Shown: piece by piece, positions 39,970 through 49,714 of the stretch
Numbering within the stretch: position 1 is the stretch's first letter
Layout: each line of letters begins with the position of its first letter
NCBI GenBank assembly: GCA_021234155.1
Contig: JAJEKV010000008.1
Span: 14,869,294-14,933,293, forward strand
Direction of reading: 5' to 3'
Length of the DNA: 64,000 bases
DNA from: Isoetes taiwanensis
Lineage: Eukaryota > Streptophyta > Lycopodiopsida > Isoetales > Isoetaceae
Translations under genes and position numbers: made by a program
Notes under the pieces: generated by a model
Seen by the model: the letters and a program-made list of their open reading frames with translations, nothing else
Databases searched by the model: none
Told to the model about the DNA's origin: nothing

Positions 39970-40170
39970 AAATACACGGCCATACGCGACTACCTACGCT
40001 ACATATACCGCATCGACGCGGTCATATAATGGCCATTGACATACATACCGACGCGTCATATACGCCACATATCGCATCGACGTGCGGTCAATATAATGCC
40101 TACATACGCCATATATAATGACGACGCGGTCATATACTTACATTACCGCCACATTAGCACGTTTGAGATA
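39970..40170. repeat. CpG-rich minisatellite
   Basis: Four to five degenerate copies of a 35-45 bp unit run in tandem. Each carries a CATACGCCACATAT-like half and a CGACGCGGTCATATA half (GCGGTCATATA near 40,018 and 40,121, with variants near 40,050 and 40,086). The unit is unusually rich in CpG for a plant repeat. It sits directly left of the second gypsy copy. Confidence 0.55.
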
Positions 40171-40519
40171 TACGATGCCAGATGCCGCGACGCTGTTACG
40201 CCGTAAACATCCACCGGCGCAGACACCGTCGTCTAATTGTAGCGCTCTTTAAGCCCACTGGCGAGACATTTCGCCAGATGGGTTGCTAACGACGTGATAC
40301 GATTGCCGTAGTTGCCCACTGGCGGATACCTGGTTGCCCACCGCTAAGCGCTTCCACTGGTGCATGACAGACCGCGACACAATTTTGTCGACGACTATCG
40401 CCGTGATATGACGTTAATCATACGCTGACGCGCTTCTGCGATTGACGCCGATGGTGACGTTACCAGTTTCGCGACAGATGCTTTAAGCCCACGTCAGCTT
40501 AAAACGTCCATTCTCTTTG
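40171..40519. other. Unassigned sequence left of gypsy copy 2
   Basis: No gene is seen. In copy 1 the equivalent position holds integrase, but no integrase similarity is visible here, so copy 2 seems to have lost its integrase and 3' LTR or is interrupted here. Short CCCACTGGCG-type phrases recur near 40,255, 40,315 and 40,357. Confidence 0.4.
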
Positions 40520-40529
40520 TTGCAGGGCT

Positions 40530-42720
40530 AAGGTTCGTCCGATTGTTTTCCAAACTCACTCTGAAGGAGTGTGGAAATTGCGTTACAATGGTTCCTGCTT
40601 ATCAGCGATGGCGCGACAACGCATCCGTTAAATCATCAGGCCTTCAAAGCCTATACATTACCCTCAAGTCATATTCCTCCTTAAATTCCATCCATCTTCC
40701 GCATTGAGATTTATCGGTGGATAAATAACGACTCGGACGAACCGGTGATCCAACCGCAAATCTTCTACCGCTAGTTAACGTAGTGTTCCAAATACGCAGA
40801 GCCTTAATAACCGCTAACAATTTATCATGGGGATAGGTATCGCTATTCGCCCCATCTATTTCTTTGAATCATAAAAGTAATAACCCCTCCCTCTCCCGCG
40901 ATAGATTCCACCCAGAAAGTAATCTTAACGGGTATCCGCTGCCACTCAGCTTTATCCTTTTCAGATCTGGGCAATGGGAGGATCAGGGTGACGTGAAAGC
41001 ATCTTGAGCTTCTGGAAGCCACCGACCTTTGCTTTCCAATGTTCCATCCAACTTTCACCTTCGTGTTTTGTGAGATCTAAGAGGCAGCGCAATCGCTGCA
41101 AAATCCTTAACCTAATTGATAATATCCTCGCTAAATTCCAAGAAACTTCTGACCGGAAATATCATTTCCGAACGGCCAATCCCTATCGCTTCATCTTTGG
41201 CCGATTCAGAGGCAATTCCTCCTCACAAATGATATGTTCTAAATAATCCACCTTGGGGTGGGTAAATCCTATTTAGAGAACTATAAAAGAGCCGATGACG
41301 CCCCGAGCTTTGTAGGCCAAGAAGATGGTCCTATGCCCTCTAGAGTTTTACTATAGATGAGAGAATGTCGTCAAAAAAATAACAACAAATCATCCAGTAT
41401 TGCTTAAATATTTATCATTCATTAACCGATGAAAGTCATGGGCATTAGCGGTTAATCCAAAGGCATAACCTGGAACTCATAATGCCCATATCTAGTGCTT
41501 AAAAGTAGATGATGGATGTAGTCCTCCTCTTAATCCTTATCTCGATGATATCCTGAAAGGTGAATCAATCTTCAAAAATATCCATTCCTTGCAATCACCG
41601 GGTCCATTAGATCATCTCGCCCAGTAAGCGGACATTCTTGATGGTATGCTTATCGAAGCCGCCTTCTATAACCGGTCATTAATATCCTTTCAAGGAGCCA
41701 TCCTTTTCTTAACAAAAGGATAGGAGCTAAAGACGACACTAGGTCAATGAAACCTAGGTTTAGCAACTCCCTCGTTGCTTTTTAAGCCTCGCTTAACTCG
41801 AGGACTCTTATGCGGTGACGGGGCCTTTACTGCAGTTTAGTACTCCGGGTTCTAGAGTTTATCTCACATTCTACCTCTTAAAAGGAGGAAGCCTCCCCGA
41901 TCTCGCCGTCGAAAAAGATCGGTAAACTCTCTGAGAGAAGACTAGCAACTCTCCTCGGCAAGGTGTCCATGATTTGCTTCCGCTTAGCATCCGACTCAAT
42001 GATGCAAGCCCGATGACGAGGAGCTTTATCCTTGTGTATAGCTTTATCGCGAACGCTTGATGGATAATAGATCAGGTACAGGGTTTAAGGAGTCATATTT
42101 TATGAACAATGGTTCCATTAGTCAGATAGAAGGTAACTCTCGCTTCTCAAGTAGCCTATAATTGGTTTCTTTACCATGCCAAAATTCCACGCAACAATAA
42201 GATCATATTCGCTGGTCATCCATTATTTCCGCTCCCAAAGCATCCTGCACCCTAACCGTGATTCTGCCGTAATGCTAATTTACCATGAGTGTATCCGACT
42301 CTTACCATCGGGCTAAGGTGACGTGCTCGGCTGGATCTCAAAAGTTTGCCGGGTAATTACTCCTCGGGCCATTCTAGGAGAAGCAAAAATTATGTGTACT
42401 ACCCAGATCCACACAAAATTATGAAAGGCTTAATCGGCTCATTTGGCCTATGGTGGAAATAATGTATAGTCGCCAAAGATTACGGCTTCTAATGGTCGCA
42501 AGGATATGGGACCTCAATCGCGGAATGTACTCGGAGCCTTCCTCGATGGTGTAGTGTAATTCCAGATCGCTTCCAATCGATCTACTACACAACCGGGCGC
42601 CTTTGTGTGACATATAATTTCAAGTATGTAGCTCGGTCGCATACACCAGTAATATGCCTTATCTTCACAGAACTCCATCTCGGCCTCTTTGGGAATAGAT
42701 TGTAGAGATTCCTAACTTCC
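40530..42720 (-). pseudogene. Ty3/gypsy pol remnant, copy 2
   Basis: The segment carries RT and RNase H remains of the same family as copy 1. On the minus strand ATGCCTTTGGATTAACC (the MPFGLT motif) lies near 41,447-41,465 and the KTLKEHE-like segment near 41,340. The RNase H block aligns with 14,330-14,700. As in copy 1, the frame is broken every few dozen bases by short indels. Protease should lie near 42,000-42,500 but I cannot read it. No product is expected. Confidence 0.7.
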
Positions 42721-43821
42721 TCACGGAGCATTATTCGGTTTGTCGGGCATGTTGAAGGTGACTTTCTTTTCCTGGCGGCCGTAAGAGTTGTGTTGAGAGG
42801 GTCCCGGACTTGGTGAGCGGGGTTTGTAAGGTGTGGAGGGGCGTGGCTGCGAGTAAGGAGCAGGACGCGGATAGTGGTTCCTTGGTATGTCCTCCTCGAG
42901 GCTTAATGCTTTAGCCTCAGCTTCTGCAACTGATTTCGGGTCTATGGCCTTAACCATTCGTTTAATTGATGGGGCCAACCCTTCAATGTAGCCCTCCACC
43001 GCCCTTTTTTCATTCATCCCGGGTACGTACAGCCTCAGGCGCATGAATTCATCAGTGTAGGCCTGAACTGACATACCCTTCTGCTCTAACCTGTAGAAGG
43101 TCTGGATTTGTTGGCATTTGTGCGCACGAGGCACATAATGCGACTTAAAAGCCTTGGCAAACTTTTTGAACTTGCACCTGCTTCTGTCCAGATGCTTAGC
43201 TCTGGCATAGCCCTTCCACCAAATACGGGCAGCTCCTGTAAGGTTTGTGGTGGCAACCTTTCCTGTATCCTTCTCTGTCATGCCGTAGGATTTCCCAAAC
43301 TCCTTCATCTCGTCGAGCCAGGACTCTGCATTCAGCCCACCTCTAGATTTGCCATCAAATTGGGCCAATTTCCTATTTTTCCATATACTGGTTATGGCTG
43401 TGTCAACCGTTTTACGGTACTCCTTGTCCCTGCGATGAGCATGGCCACCGGATGACATAGACGACTCAGAAGACTCAGAAGTTGCTGACTGGGAGGAGGT
43501 GGCACTGTCCCTAGAGGAACCTCGATGACGTTTGGAATGGTGCCTCCTCGGTACGGGTGCAGGACTGGATTCAGGTGCAGAAGGCTGCTGTGGTGGGGGA
43601 CTTGGCGGTAACGGAGGTAACTCCGGTCCATCCTCCTGGACATGCTGCGGTGGGTTGACATTTAGTACATAAGTCTGCAACTCAACTAGTTGCCTCTTCA
43701 TCAACATAAGTTCCTGTTCAGGGGTTAACCTACTGGCATTCGAGGGTGTCTGCCAGGCGGCGTTGCGTGCACCGTCTATATTGAGCATAAAAAGATATAA
43801 GCAGAATTTCAACGACATCAA
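42721..43821 (-). CDS. Ty3/gypsy Gag (Retrotrans_gag domain), open frame
   Basis: Gag forms the virus-like particle that packages element RNA. The frame is 366 codons. Residues about 1-60 hold a leucine-rich segment (LTPEQELMLMKRQLVELQTY); residues 60-130 are proline- and serine-rich with a basic RRHHSKRHR patch; residues about 145-320 form the capsid domain, with WLDEM, AARIWWKGYA, FKKFAKAFKSHYVP, YRLEQ and YTDEFMRL motifs typical of Retrotrans_gag; the C-terminus is proline-rich and ends NMPDKPNNAP-stop. No CCHC zinc knuckle lies inside the frame; a degraded one may follow the stop near 42,640-42,690. A pyrimidine-rich AG acceptor-like site (exon would start at 43,775) precedes DGARNAAW, so the first residues of the frame may be intronic. 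The frame is clean, unlike the matching sequence at 16.4-17.2 kb. Confidence 0.8.
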   Translation of the reverse strand: MMSLKFCLYLFMLNIDGARNAAWQTPSNASRLTPEQELMLMKRQLVELQTYVLNVNPPQHVQEDGPELPPLPPSPPPQQPSAPESSPAPVPRRHHSKRHRGSSRDSATSSQSATSESSESSMSSGGHAHRRDKEYRKTVDTAITSIWKNRKLAQFDGKSRGGLNAESWLDEMKEFGKSYGMTEKDTGKVATTNLTGAARIWWKGYARAKHLDRSRCKFKKFAKAFKSHYVPRAHKCQQIQTFYRLEQKGMSVQAYTDEFMRLRLYVPGMNEKRAVEGYIEGLAPSIKRMVKAIDPKSVAEAEAKALSLEEDIPRNHYPRPAPYSQPRPSTPYKPRSPSPGPSQHNSYGRQEKKVTFNMPDKPNNAP

Positions 43822-43980
43822 GTCTTACAACAAGATCATTTTGGGTAGTACTGAAGTAAGAGTAAATAAGAAAGGACAAGAGAAAAGATTTTGATTATAA
43901 GTCAAAACAACTGTTACATTGAAGAACTTCACACTGAAGGTAGTTATCAACTTAAAGTTATATAATACACAGGTGGATTT

Positions 43981-44520
43981 TTAGACATTAGGTACTTCTT
44001 TAGTCACACTGAAATATAGCACAACAAAACTGAAGGGTCCGGACCTAGGGCTGTGCAAAAGGGTACAAGATAGGTAGCGAACGCTCTCGCGTACAGCTCT
44101 CACTAACTTGTAGTGAGCCCAGGCCTGAACGATTACAGGTTGGTAGTCCAGGGTGGGGCTAACGATGAGGAGGTTAAAGAGCCTCCTTAGGGCATAGAAG
44201 ATTTGCAACAAGTGGTCGTTGGCATCCTCGAAAGCTTCGTGCCTGGACATATCCCAATAGTCCCATGTGCGGCGAAGGGTCTGCTTCAGGTCGTCAAAGG
44301 CCCGTTCTCTGAGAATGTTAACTACCTCCATTCCCTTGGCTGGATCATAAGGCTCTTCTGGCTCTGCGGGTTCCTCCATCTCATAATCACCGTCTCGTTC
44401 TGGGTACTCCCCATATCTTTGGCCGTAATCTTGTTCGGGAGGCCCTGGATCATCCCTTCGTATAAGGTCGGTAATTCTGTCCTCATATTCTTCGAGTGTC
44501 TCGTCTGCAAGACGACAGGA
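43981..44520 (-). CDS. Open frame upstream of gag, unknown acidic protein
   Basis: I do not recognise this protein. The minus-strand frame is preceded by a pyrimidine-rich TTCCTGTCGTCTTGCAG at about 44,510-44,526, a plausible splice acceptor, so the part upstream of it in the open frame is probably intron. The N-terminal half is very acidic, with repeated EEYEDR, PERDGDYEMEEPAEPEEPYDP-like composition. The C-terminal half is mixed helical (ERAFDDLKQTLRRTWDYWDMSRHE, ALRRLFNLL; quoted pieces are separate). It lies on the same strand as gag, about 160 bp upstream, with the frame ending at 43,981. It may be an exon of a gag-containing gene model or an accessory ORF of the element. No database comparison was possible. 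Confidence 0.45.
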   Translation of the reverse strand, partial: SCRLADETLEEYEDRITDLIRRDDPGPPEQDYGQRYGEYPERDGDYEMEEPAEPEEPYDPAKGMEVVNILRERAFDDLKQTLRRTWDYWDMSRHEAFEDANDHLLQIFYALRRLFNLLIVSPTLDYQPVIVQAWAHYKLVRAVRESVRYLSCTLLHSPRSGPFSFVVLYFSVTKEVPNV

Positions 44521-44761
44521 ATAAATATATATACATTGAACAATTTTCTTATACTCCAACTTAAAGGAAGAGAATTAAGCGTCGAAGGGAAAAGACAATT
44601 CAATGGTTTTCAACAGTACAAGGAAATATAAGGAGATATCCTGAATATATATCCCTGAATATATATAAGAGAATAATACATAGATTATGTGTTGGCCCAT
44701 TAAAGGTAATGCCAATCAAAATTACTTAAAATTGGATGCATTCGTCTGATAAGATCTAGAA

Positions 44762-45590
44762 CTAAGAAGTCGGCCCTTTGTCATCTTGGGCTTGGGTGTC
44801 AAACTCAGGCTCTGGCCGGTGTTGCAGGAGTAACACACTAGGATTAACTGATGAGGCAGCTGATGAAGCTATCTCTGGAGGAACATTTGTAGCCAATGGC
44901 GCTGCAACCAGCAGAATCATGTTCATCCAAGAACCAATATCGTGGTCAAATACTGCAATAGCTAGATCACGATTTACCAGGACGATCTGCTCAAGGTTAG
45001 TGGGCAACTTCTTATGGCCGGCGGTCGTAGAGAGTGCCCAAGTGCCCAAACAGCCGCCTCTGCTTCAGGTGCAATTGCTTTAGCAAAGAAGAGAACTTGT
45101 CTGCTTGTAAAAGCCGACAAGAAGAACCGGGTAATATGGCATTTCAACCCCTGAACCGTCGGATGGGTTGAAGAAGCCAATTCAGACTCCAAGTTCTGGG
45201 GCAGTTCCTCTTCCATGGCAAAATCTTTCTCCTCCTGAGCATACTGGCCTTCATCACATAGATCCTCCATAGTTAGGTCGTCTTCGATCTTGACGACGAC
45301 ATCGTTGATGTTGGGCACATGTGGCCCCGTGGCATGGAAAGCCGATTCAGGAACTGCGGACGGAGTACCCTGAATCATTAACTGGCGTAAGGATAAGAGT
45401 GTGCTGATAGGCTCAACATCAAGAGGCTGATAGTTGAGCAGTTGGTGGATCTCTGGCACATAGACGGGTCGAGAATAATCGATGAAATCGTTCTGACCCT
45501 GACAATACTCGGCCAGCTCATAGAGGAGATGAGCCGTCTTTTGCTTGCCCTTATTGGCGATATGCCTAATATGCCCATTGAATGTCGCTC
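44762..45590 (-). pseudogene. Second open frame upstream of gag, frameshifted
   Basis: The minus strand reads as one protein of about 270 codons if a single frameshift is allowed. It begins after an AG near 45,590 (ATFNGHIRHIANKGKQKTAH), passes YVPEIHQLLNYQPLD, an acidic middle (DDLTMEDLCDEGQ), a HITRFFLSAF segment and a C-terminal VLVNRDLAIAVFDHDIGSW segment, and stops at 44,762. The frameshift coincides with an exact 8-bp tandem duplication (AGTGCCCA at 45,033-45,040 and 45,041-45,048), which shifts the frame from one open stretch (ending 44,974) to the next (from 45,049). I do not recognise the family. Its strand and position suggest a link to the downstream frame and gag. Confidence 0.45.
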
Positions 45591-45822
45591 AGCAGCAAGT
45601 AATCTTGATCTTAATCTGAATGCCGAAAAATTGCTGTTTTAGCATAGATAACTTAACCAAACATATCCATATTATACACTATCAAAAAGATCTCGGAGAG
45701 AGCTTTCCAACGCAATAAAAATCATCTGAAACAGAGCTCTGATCAAAAGTTATGGTAAGAAATGTGTTGGCGGCGAGGAAACTGTACTACATGCGCCCTT
45801 CAAGCCCTTCACGTGCCCATTT
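45591..45822. other. Short AT-rich interval
   Basis: No feature is seen apart from the possible splice acceptor of the downstream minus-strand frame at about 45,590. The right part leads into the dispersed repeat that begins at 45,823. Confidence 0.4.
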
Positions 45823-46090
45823 TGCACCACACAGACAAAAAGAGGGCTTTTGTTGTGAGCCATTGGTTGTTGACCATTATGCACCACACGCACAAAAAAA
45901 GGGCTTTTGTTGTGAGCCATTGGTTGTTGACCATTGAAAAAAAAAAGGCTAAAATCAATGGCTCAGAAATGGTGCACTCTAGATGTACGCATTAGTACAT
46001 CCATTTGAATACATCACGAAATCATAGGAAAACCTTCGTGAAAAGCGTACAAAAACACAAAGAAAGCCCCCTGTTATTATGCTACATATT
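45823..46090 (+). repeat. Dispersed repeat, copy 2, with 57-bp tandem pair
   Basis: This is the inverted partner of 5,847-6,221. It contains two near-identical 57-bp units (45,824-45,880 and 45,881-45,935) starting GCACCACAC and carrying GGGCTTTTGTTGTGAGCCATTGG. It then continues through GGCTAAAATCAATGGCTC and AATACATCACG to the shared end GCTACATATT at 46,081-46,090. The right boundary abuts the NPF transporter fragment exactly. No TIR, target duplication or coding frame could be established. Confidence 0.65.
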
Positions 46091-46770
46091 CATGCTAAAG
46101 AACATGCACATTGCAAGTGCTAGAAAGAACAAGCAAATCCCAATCCCCCATCCCCAACTTAAACTATCTTCAATATATACAATACCAGTAACAGATAACA
46201 TTCCTCCTAAATTAATGCACCAGTAATTCCAATTGAAGAAGGAAACCATGCCCCTCTTCTCCTTCATATCCTCTTCCTCAAACTGATCAGCTCCAAAAGA
46301 TATGATGCAAGATTTCAAGCTTCCAAAGCCAAGGGCAAACACATACAATGCAAGGAAAAAAACACCCAGCTGGAGTGAGCTTGCCTGTGGACAAGCTCCA
46401 TTCTGGCATGGCAAAGGTCTGAGGGATTTGACAGAAACAGAGACGGTCAACAAGATTATGCCCTGTGATACGCAGAAGGACATGCTAAGTGATTAAAGAA
46501 ATTAACATGGCAAATGTGCAAAAGAGCATGATATATGATGGTGCTTACACAGAAATAAACTGCAAAGGCAAGAGAGATGGTCTTGTAGCGGCCCAAGTAC
46601 GTATCAGAAATGAATGCTCCCAAAAAACTCATGACAAATGTTGTGCCTTGTAAGTTGTTGACATCAGCTGGCAGCTGTGGCAACATTTCTGTGTAATATT
46701 GTGGTCATGTAAGTGATGATATTGGTGACTATGGCATTGAGAATCACAGTGTCTGCTATGCTGTATGCTT
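46091..46770 (-). pseudogene. NPF/PTR (POT-family) transporter fragment
   Basis: NPF proteins are proton-coupled membrane transporters of nitrate, peptides or hormones. The minus strand holds part of the N-terminal half: a helix (AYSIADTVILNAIVTNIITYM, in two parts near 46,770-46,700), then VNNLQGTTFVMSFLGAFISD, TYLGRYKTISLAFAVYF, a GT-AG intron of 86 bp at 46,463-46,548 (donor GTAAGC, acceptor GTATCACAG), then an exon with LQLGVFFLALYVFALGFGSLK, SFGADQFEEEDMKEKRG and FFNWNYWCINLGGM, all hallmarks of the family. Near 46,676 extra bases in a GCTGCCAGCTG stretch break the frame. The coding sequence stops where the dispersed repeat begins (46,090), so at least the C-terminal two thirds are missing. 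Non-functional, possibly a fragment carried by a transposon. Confidence 0.85.
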
Positions 46771-47016
46771 CAAATCATAAAATGAATGTAAACAATAAAA
46801 TATATGGTCAGTAAGTTTTTTATTTGAAAGAAACGTTGAGGATTCTGTTTTGGGCTTCACCAAGCATTGGCCAACATGATTTCCAACTTCCTGTTTTGCG
46901 TTTATCAGCCATTCTGCCTTTGTAATCCTCGCTTCCATCTTGAACCAGATTGCACATGTCATCCATTCACAAACGTTCCGTCTTTCCTCTACACACTACA
47001 TCTGAAAAACTGAAGT
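46771..47016. other. Interval between NPF fragment and duplication A
   Basis: This would be an intron or flank of the NPF fragment. An AG with AT-rich sequence upstream lies just before the AYSIAD exon (about 46,771). The minus-strand frame at 46,756-46,962 has no recognisable domain. Confidence 0.4.
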
Positions 47017-48170
47017 TGCCATGGAGTTTGTCGTTTAGGGCATATTCAAATCGACTTCCAGTTCTCCTACGTATCCAAATCGGCTATCTCAAATCTTCTT
47101 GGGCGTTTGCTGCTCTGTCACCGGAATAAAAAAGGTAAGTTAGCGATTGAAAATGGAAATGGTATGCATTTGCTCTGCCTGTAATTGCCTGCATGGCGCA
47201 GGTATCAAACACGAGTGAGATGCTAATGGGAGGCGTTATCATAGGACGGATCTTATCTGCTTGAATGCGGCTTGCACAGCCTACTTGATCTTCATATTTT
47301 TGCTTGATCATCAGTCAATTTGATTTTGCTTGATCCTTCACCTGTGTAAAGTCCAAAATGCAAACTTCAGAGCCTGGTCTCTATTTTAGTGTTGGTGCCA
47401 AATCCAGAGAAACTTGGTGTTGGGTTTAATGAATTCGTGGACATTTCAGGATGAATTCAAAATTTTGTGCCGGATTGATAGAATCAACTTTAAATTTTGG
47501 AGGACCTTTACCTTTTGAATGGAATGCCAAAACTTGGTGGAAGTTTTTTGATCGATATTAAGCAGGAGATCGCCCTAAGGAGGATTGATGCAAGTGCAGC
47601 CACATCTAGATCGAATACGAATAGATCATGCAGGAACTTGACAATAAATCGGCCCTACATAACCTTTTGAATTTCTAAATAACCACATTCATTCGGAACG
47701 CCTTGTATCTACTCCGGGATGTGGTAAACCCGGACACATGGCCGGGTTAACTACTGTTATGTCCGAGTTTACCACACTTTTGTCTGAGCCAACCACAGTT
47801 TTTTGGCCAGGATAACCACGCGGTGAACTGGGCGTGGGACTGTGTTTTGGCATGCTGATCTTTGAATAAAACTTGCAATCAGCTTCTTGAACAGTTTAAT
47901 CCGGTGCAAACAAATTGCCTTGCCAACCCCTAAAAACCTCATTCTATCAAGAGAGCAGATGATTTGAGCACGGAACAAGCAAGATCAGTGAAAAAACATG
48001 CAAAAACCGTTCTAGGGAAAGGTCCTTGTACAACAACATCCGATTAGATACACTAGGCCCGACCACAGGGGTCTTCCCCGCAGTGCCCTCTGGAAGCCAT
48101 AAAGCTACACCAGAAAGAGAAAATAGGCGCATCCAATAGAAGAACACTTTGGAGCCTACCCAGAAGCGAC
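47017..48170 (+). repeat. Direct duplication, copy A (about 1.16 kb)
   Basis: The segment starts TGCCATGGAGTTTGTCG and ends CCCAGAAGCGAC. It is repeated in the same orientation at 49,715-51,040 with high identity; differences are scattered single bases plus one insertion in copy B. It contains the alternating phrases CCGGGTTAACTACTGTTATG and GAGTTTACCACACTTTTG near 47,740-47,790. No conserved frame is seen. The ends are not TG...CA, so it is not a normal LTR pair. Strand is nominal. Confidence 0.8.
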
Positions 48171-48652
48171 AAGTGCTACGTCGAGAGGGAGGGAGGGAGA
48201 GAGGGAGAGAGAGAGATGCGTTGGCCGCATGCTGACTTAGAGATTACGAGAGATGAGAGATGAGAGATGGGGGAGAGATGGGAGACATGGGTGAGAGTGG
48301 GAAAACCCAACTCTCACCTTGAGAGATGATTCGCCCCTAACAGCCGTTAAGGGCGTTTTCATTGCCCACTAACCACACAATTAGGCTTAATTTTCGCTGC
48401 CTGAAAAAACTGCCCGAAATGTTTCCCACACCGAAAACCAGGGGCGCCATTTCCCCTGCTTCTTGATCTTCAAGGCCACCTAATTCTTGCAAAAGTATCC
48501 AATTTCTCGAAGCAATTAGCCGATTACGATCCAGGTATTCGTCAGATTTCGCACCCTTTTGCATTCTGTTTTTTTAGCATTCATACATTAAGTTTTGAAC
48601 CTCAATTTCGTTTTCAAGCCTTCCTTATTCCCCTACAATTATTTGGATTCAG
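48171..48652 (+). repeat. GA-rich leader module of the MYB/SANT element, copy 1
   Basis: After a short GA-rich tract the segment reads GATGCGTTGGCCGCATGC, then a purine-rich run of GAGAGATG repeats, then ACTCTCACCTTGAGAGATG and GGGCGTTTTCATTGCCCACTAACC. The same module occurs at 56,064-56,487 before the second MYB/SANT ORF, and its first 150 bp also occur at 54,585-54,735. It is probably the 5' untranslated or terminal part of the Harbinger-type element. Confidence 0.6.
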
Positions 48653-49714
48653 ATGTCTAAGGCCTCTCAATCTGCTTTGCCAGCAAGCAGCAAGCCTTTC
48701 GTGCCTCCTCGGGTTGAAAAAATGGCACCAAGAAGGACCCGGAAAATGACAGGCCAGATCTCCATGGATGTGCATTTGGAGACAAATTCCGAGCCATTTC
48801 CATCTCCAAGACAGCCAAAGGAAAGAAGATCCAAACGAGTATTGAGCGAAATTCAGGCATCCTCTGATATTGTGAGTGAATCTTTTGAATCCGAATCTGC
48901 TTTGGCTCTTGTTGTGCACGAGAAGGAAAATTCAAAACTGATAGACACAAAGAATAGAAAGTCTCCTGTGCAACGGACAGATCAAGGTGTCTCCACCTTC
49001 CTCAATCTCTTAACGAGATGAAATTAGTAACCAATGGCACTCTCAACCTCTCTAACACACAATGGAGGGAAATTATGATCAAATTGCAGCCTATAGTTGG
49101 GGGTTTAGTGGAGCTGAGACAACTAAAGAACAAATGGGATAAGCTCCAAGCTAAATTCAAAGATGAAAAGGAGGCTTGTAGCCACACGGGTTCTGAACCA
49201 TCAACTTGGCAGTGGTATGACAGAATGGAAGAGGTGAAATATGGTGTGACCTCAGATAATCCAATTCCAGGGGTTGGTGATGATGGCGAATTTGGGAATG
49301 AAGCTTTTGAGGCTGCAGACTTGCATACAAATTTCTTAGAATCATTCATGAATGACACATTCTTTGAAACTGTTGGAACAGATGTAGCATTTGAAGACCA
49401 CTTTGAAGATCCACCCAATTCAAATAATAATGTAAACACGGGAAATCCGAGCAGTCCAGCCATGCCAGACATTCCAAGCAATAGGACACCAACAGGAAAC
49501 CAGACAGATTCTTCAAGTCCTAGATCAAGCCTGGAGTTTGTGGAAAATATACAAGTAGAAAGAAGTCCAGGTTGCAGATAGATGAGGACATTGCAATGGG
49601 AATATCACAGATGGCAAGCACATTTGGGGACACTGAGGTGAAGAAATTGGATTTCTTGAAAGAAGAAAGTGCAAGAAAAATTGAGTTGGTTAGGGAATTG
49701 GAAACAATAAGGTC
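48653..49714 (+). pseudogene. MYB/SANT-like Harbinger ORF, truncated copy
   Basis: This is the DNA-binding partner of a PIF/Harbinger transposase. The frame starts MSKASQ at 48,653 and contains a basic PRRTRKM segment. It then enters the Myb/SANT-like domain, where the first conserved Trp is changed to Arg (QRTDQG; CGG at 48,974-48,976 against TGG in the other copy). A one-base deletion at about 49,012 (TTAACGAG against TTAAACGAG) breaks the frame. It resumes at MKLVTN (49,018) through WREIMIKLQ, LKNKWDKLQAKFKDEK and WQWYDRMEEVKYG, and then the acidic region; a second break follows near 49,525-49,581. Copy B of the 1.16-kb repeat cuts the gene at 49,714, removing the C-terminus present in the 56.7-kb copy. 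Confidence 0.8.

Larger units (their letters stand above)
40520..43821 (-). mobile_element. Ty3/gypsy LTR retrotransposon, copy 2 (truncated)
   Basis: The minus strand runs from an open gag (43,821-42,721) into a ruined pol (42,720 to about 40,520) that aligns with 14,290-16,440 of copy 1, including the RT and RNase H blocks. Integrase and both LTRs are missing or unrecognisable. The change from clean coding sequence to indel-rich sequence occurs within a few bases of the gag stop codon. Two further minus-strand open frames lie upstream of gag (43,981-44,520 and 44,762-45,590) and may belong to the same element. Confidence 0.75.

Noticed and set aside
45752-45995. Plus-strand frames over the 57-bp tandem pair
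   Set aside because: The repeated peptide is simply the 57-bp repeat (a multiple of three) read in frame; it lies in a non-coding dispersed repeat.
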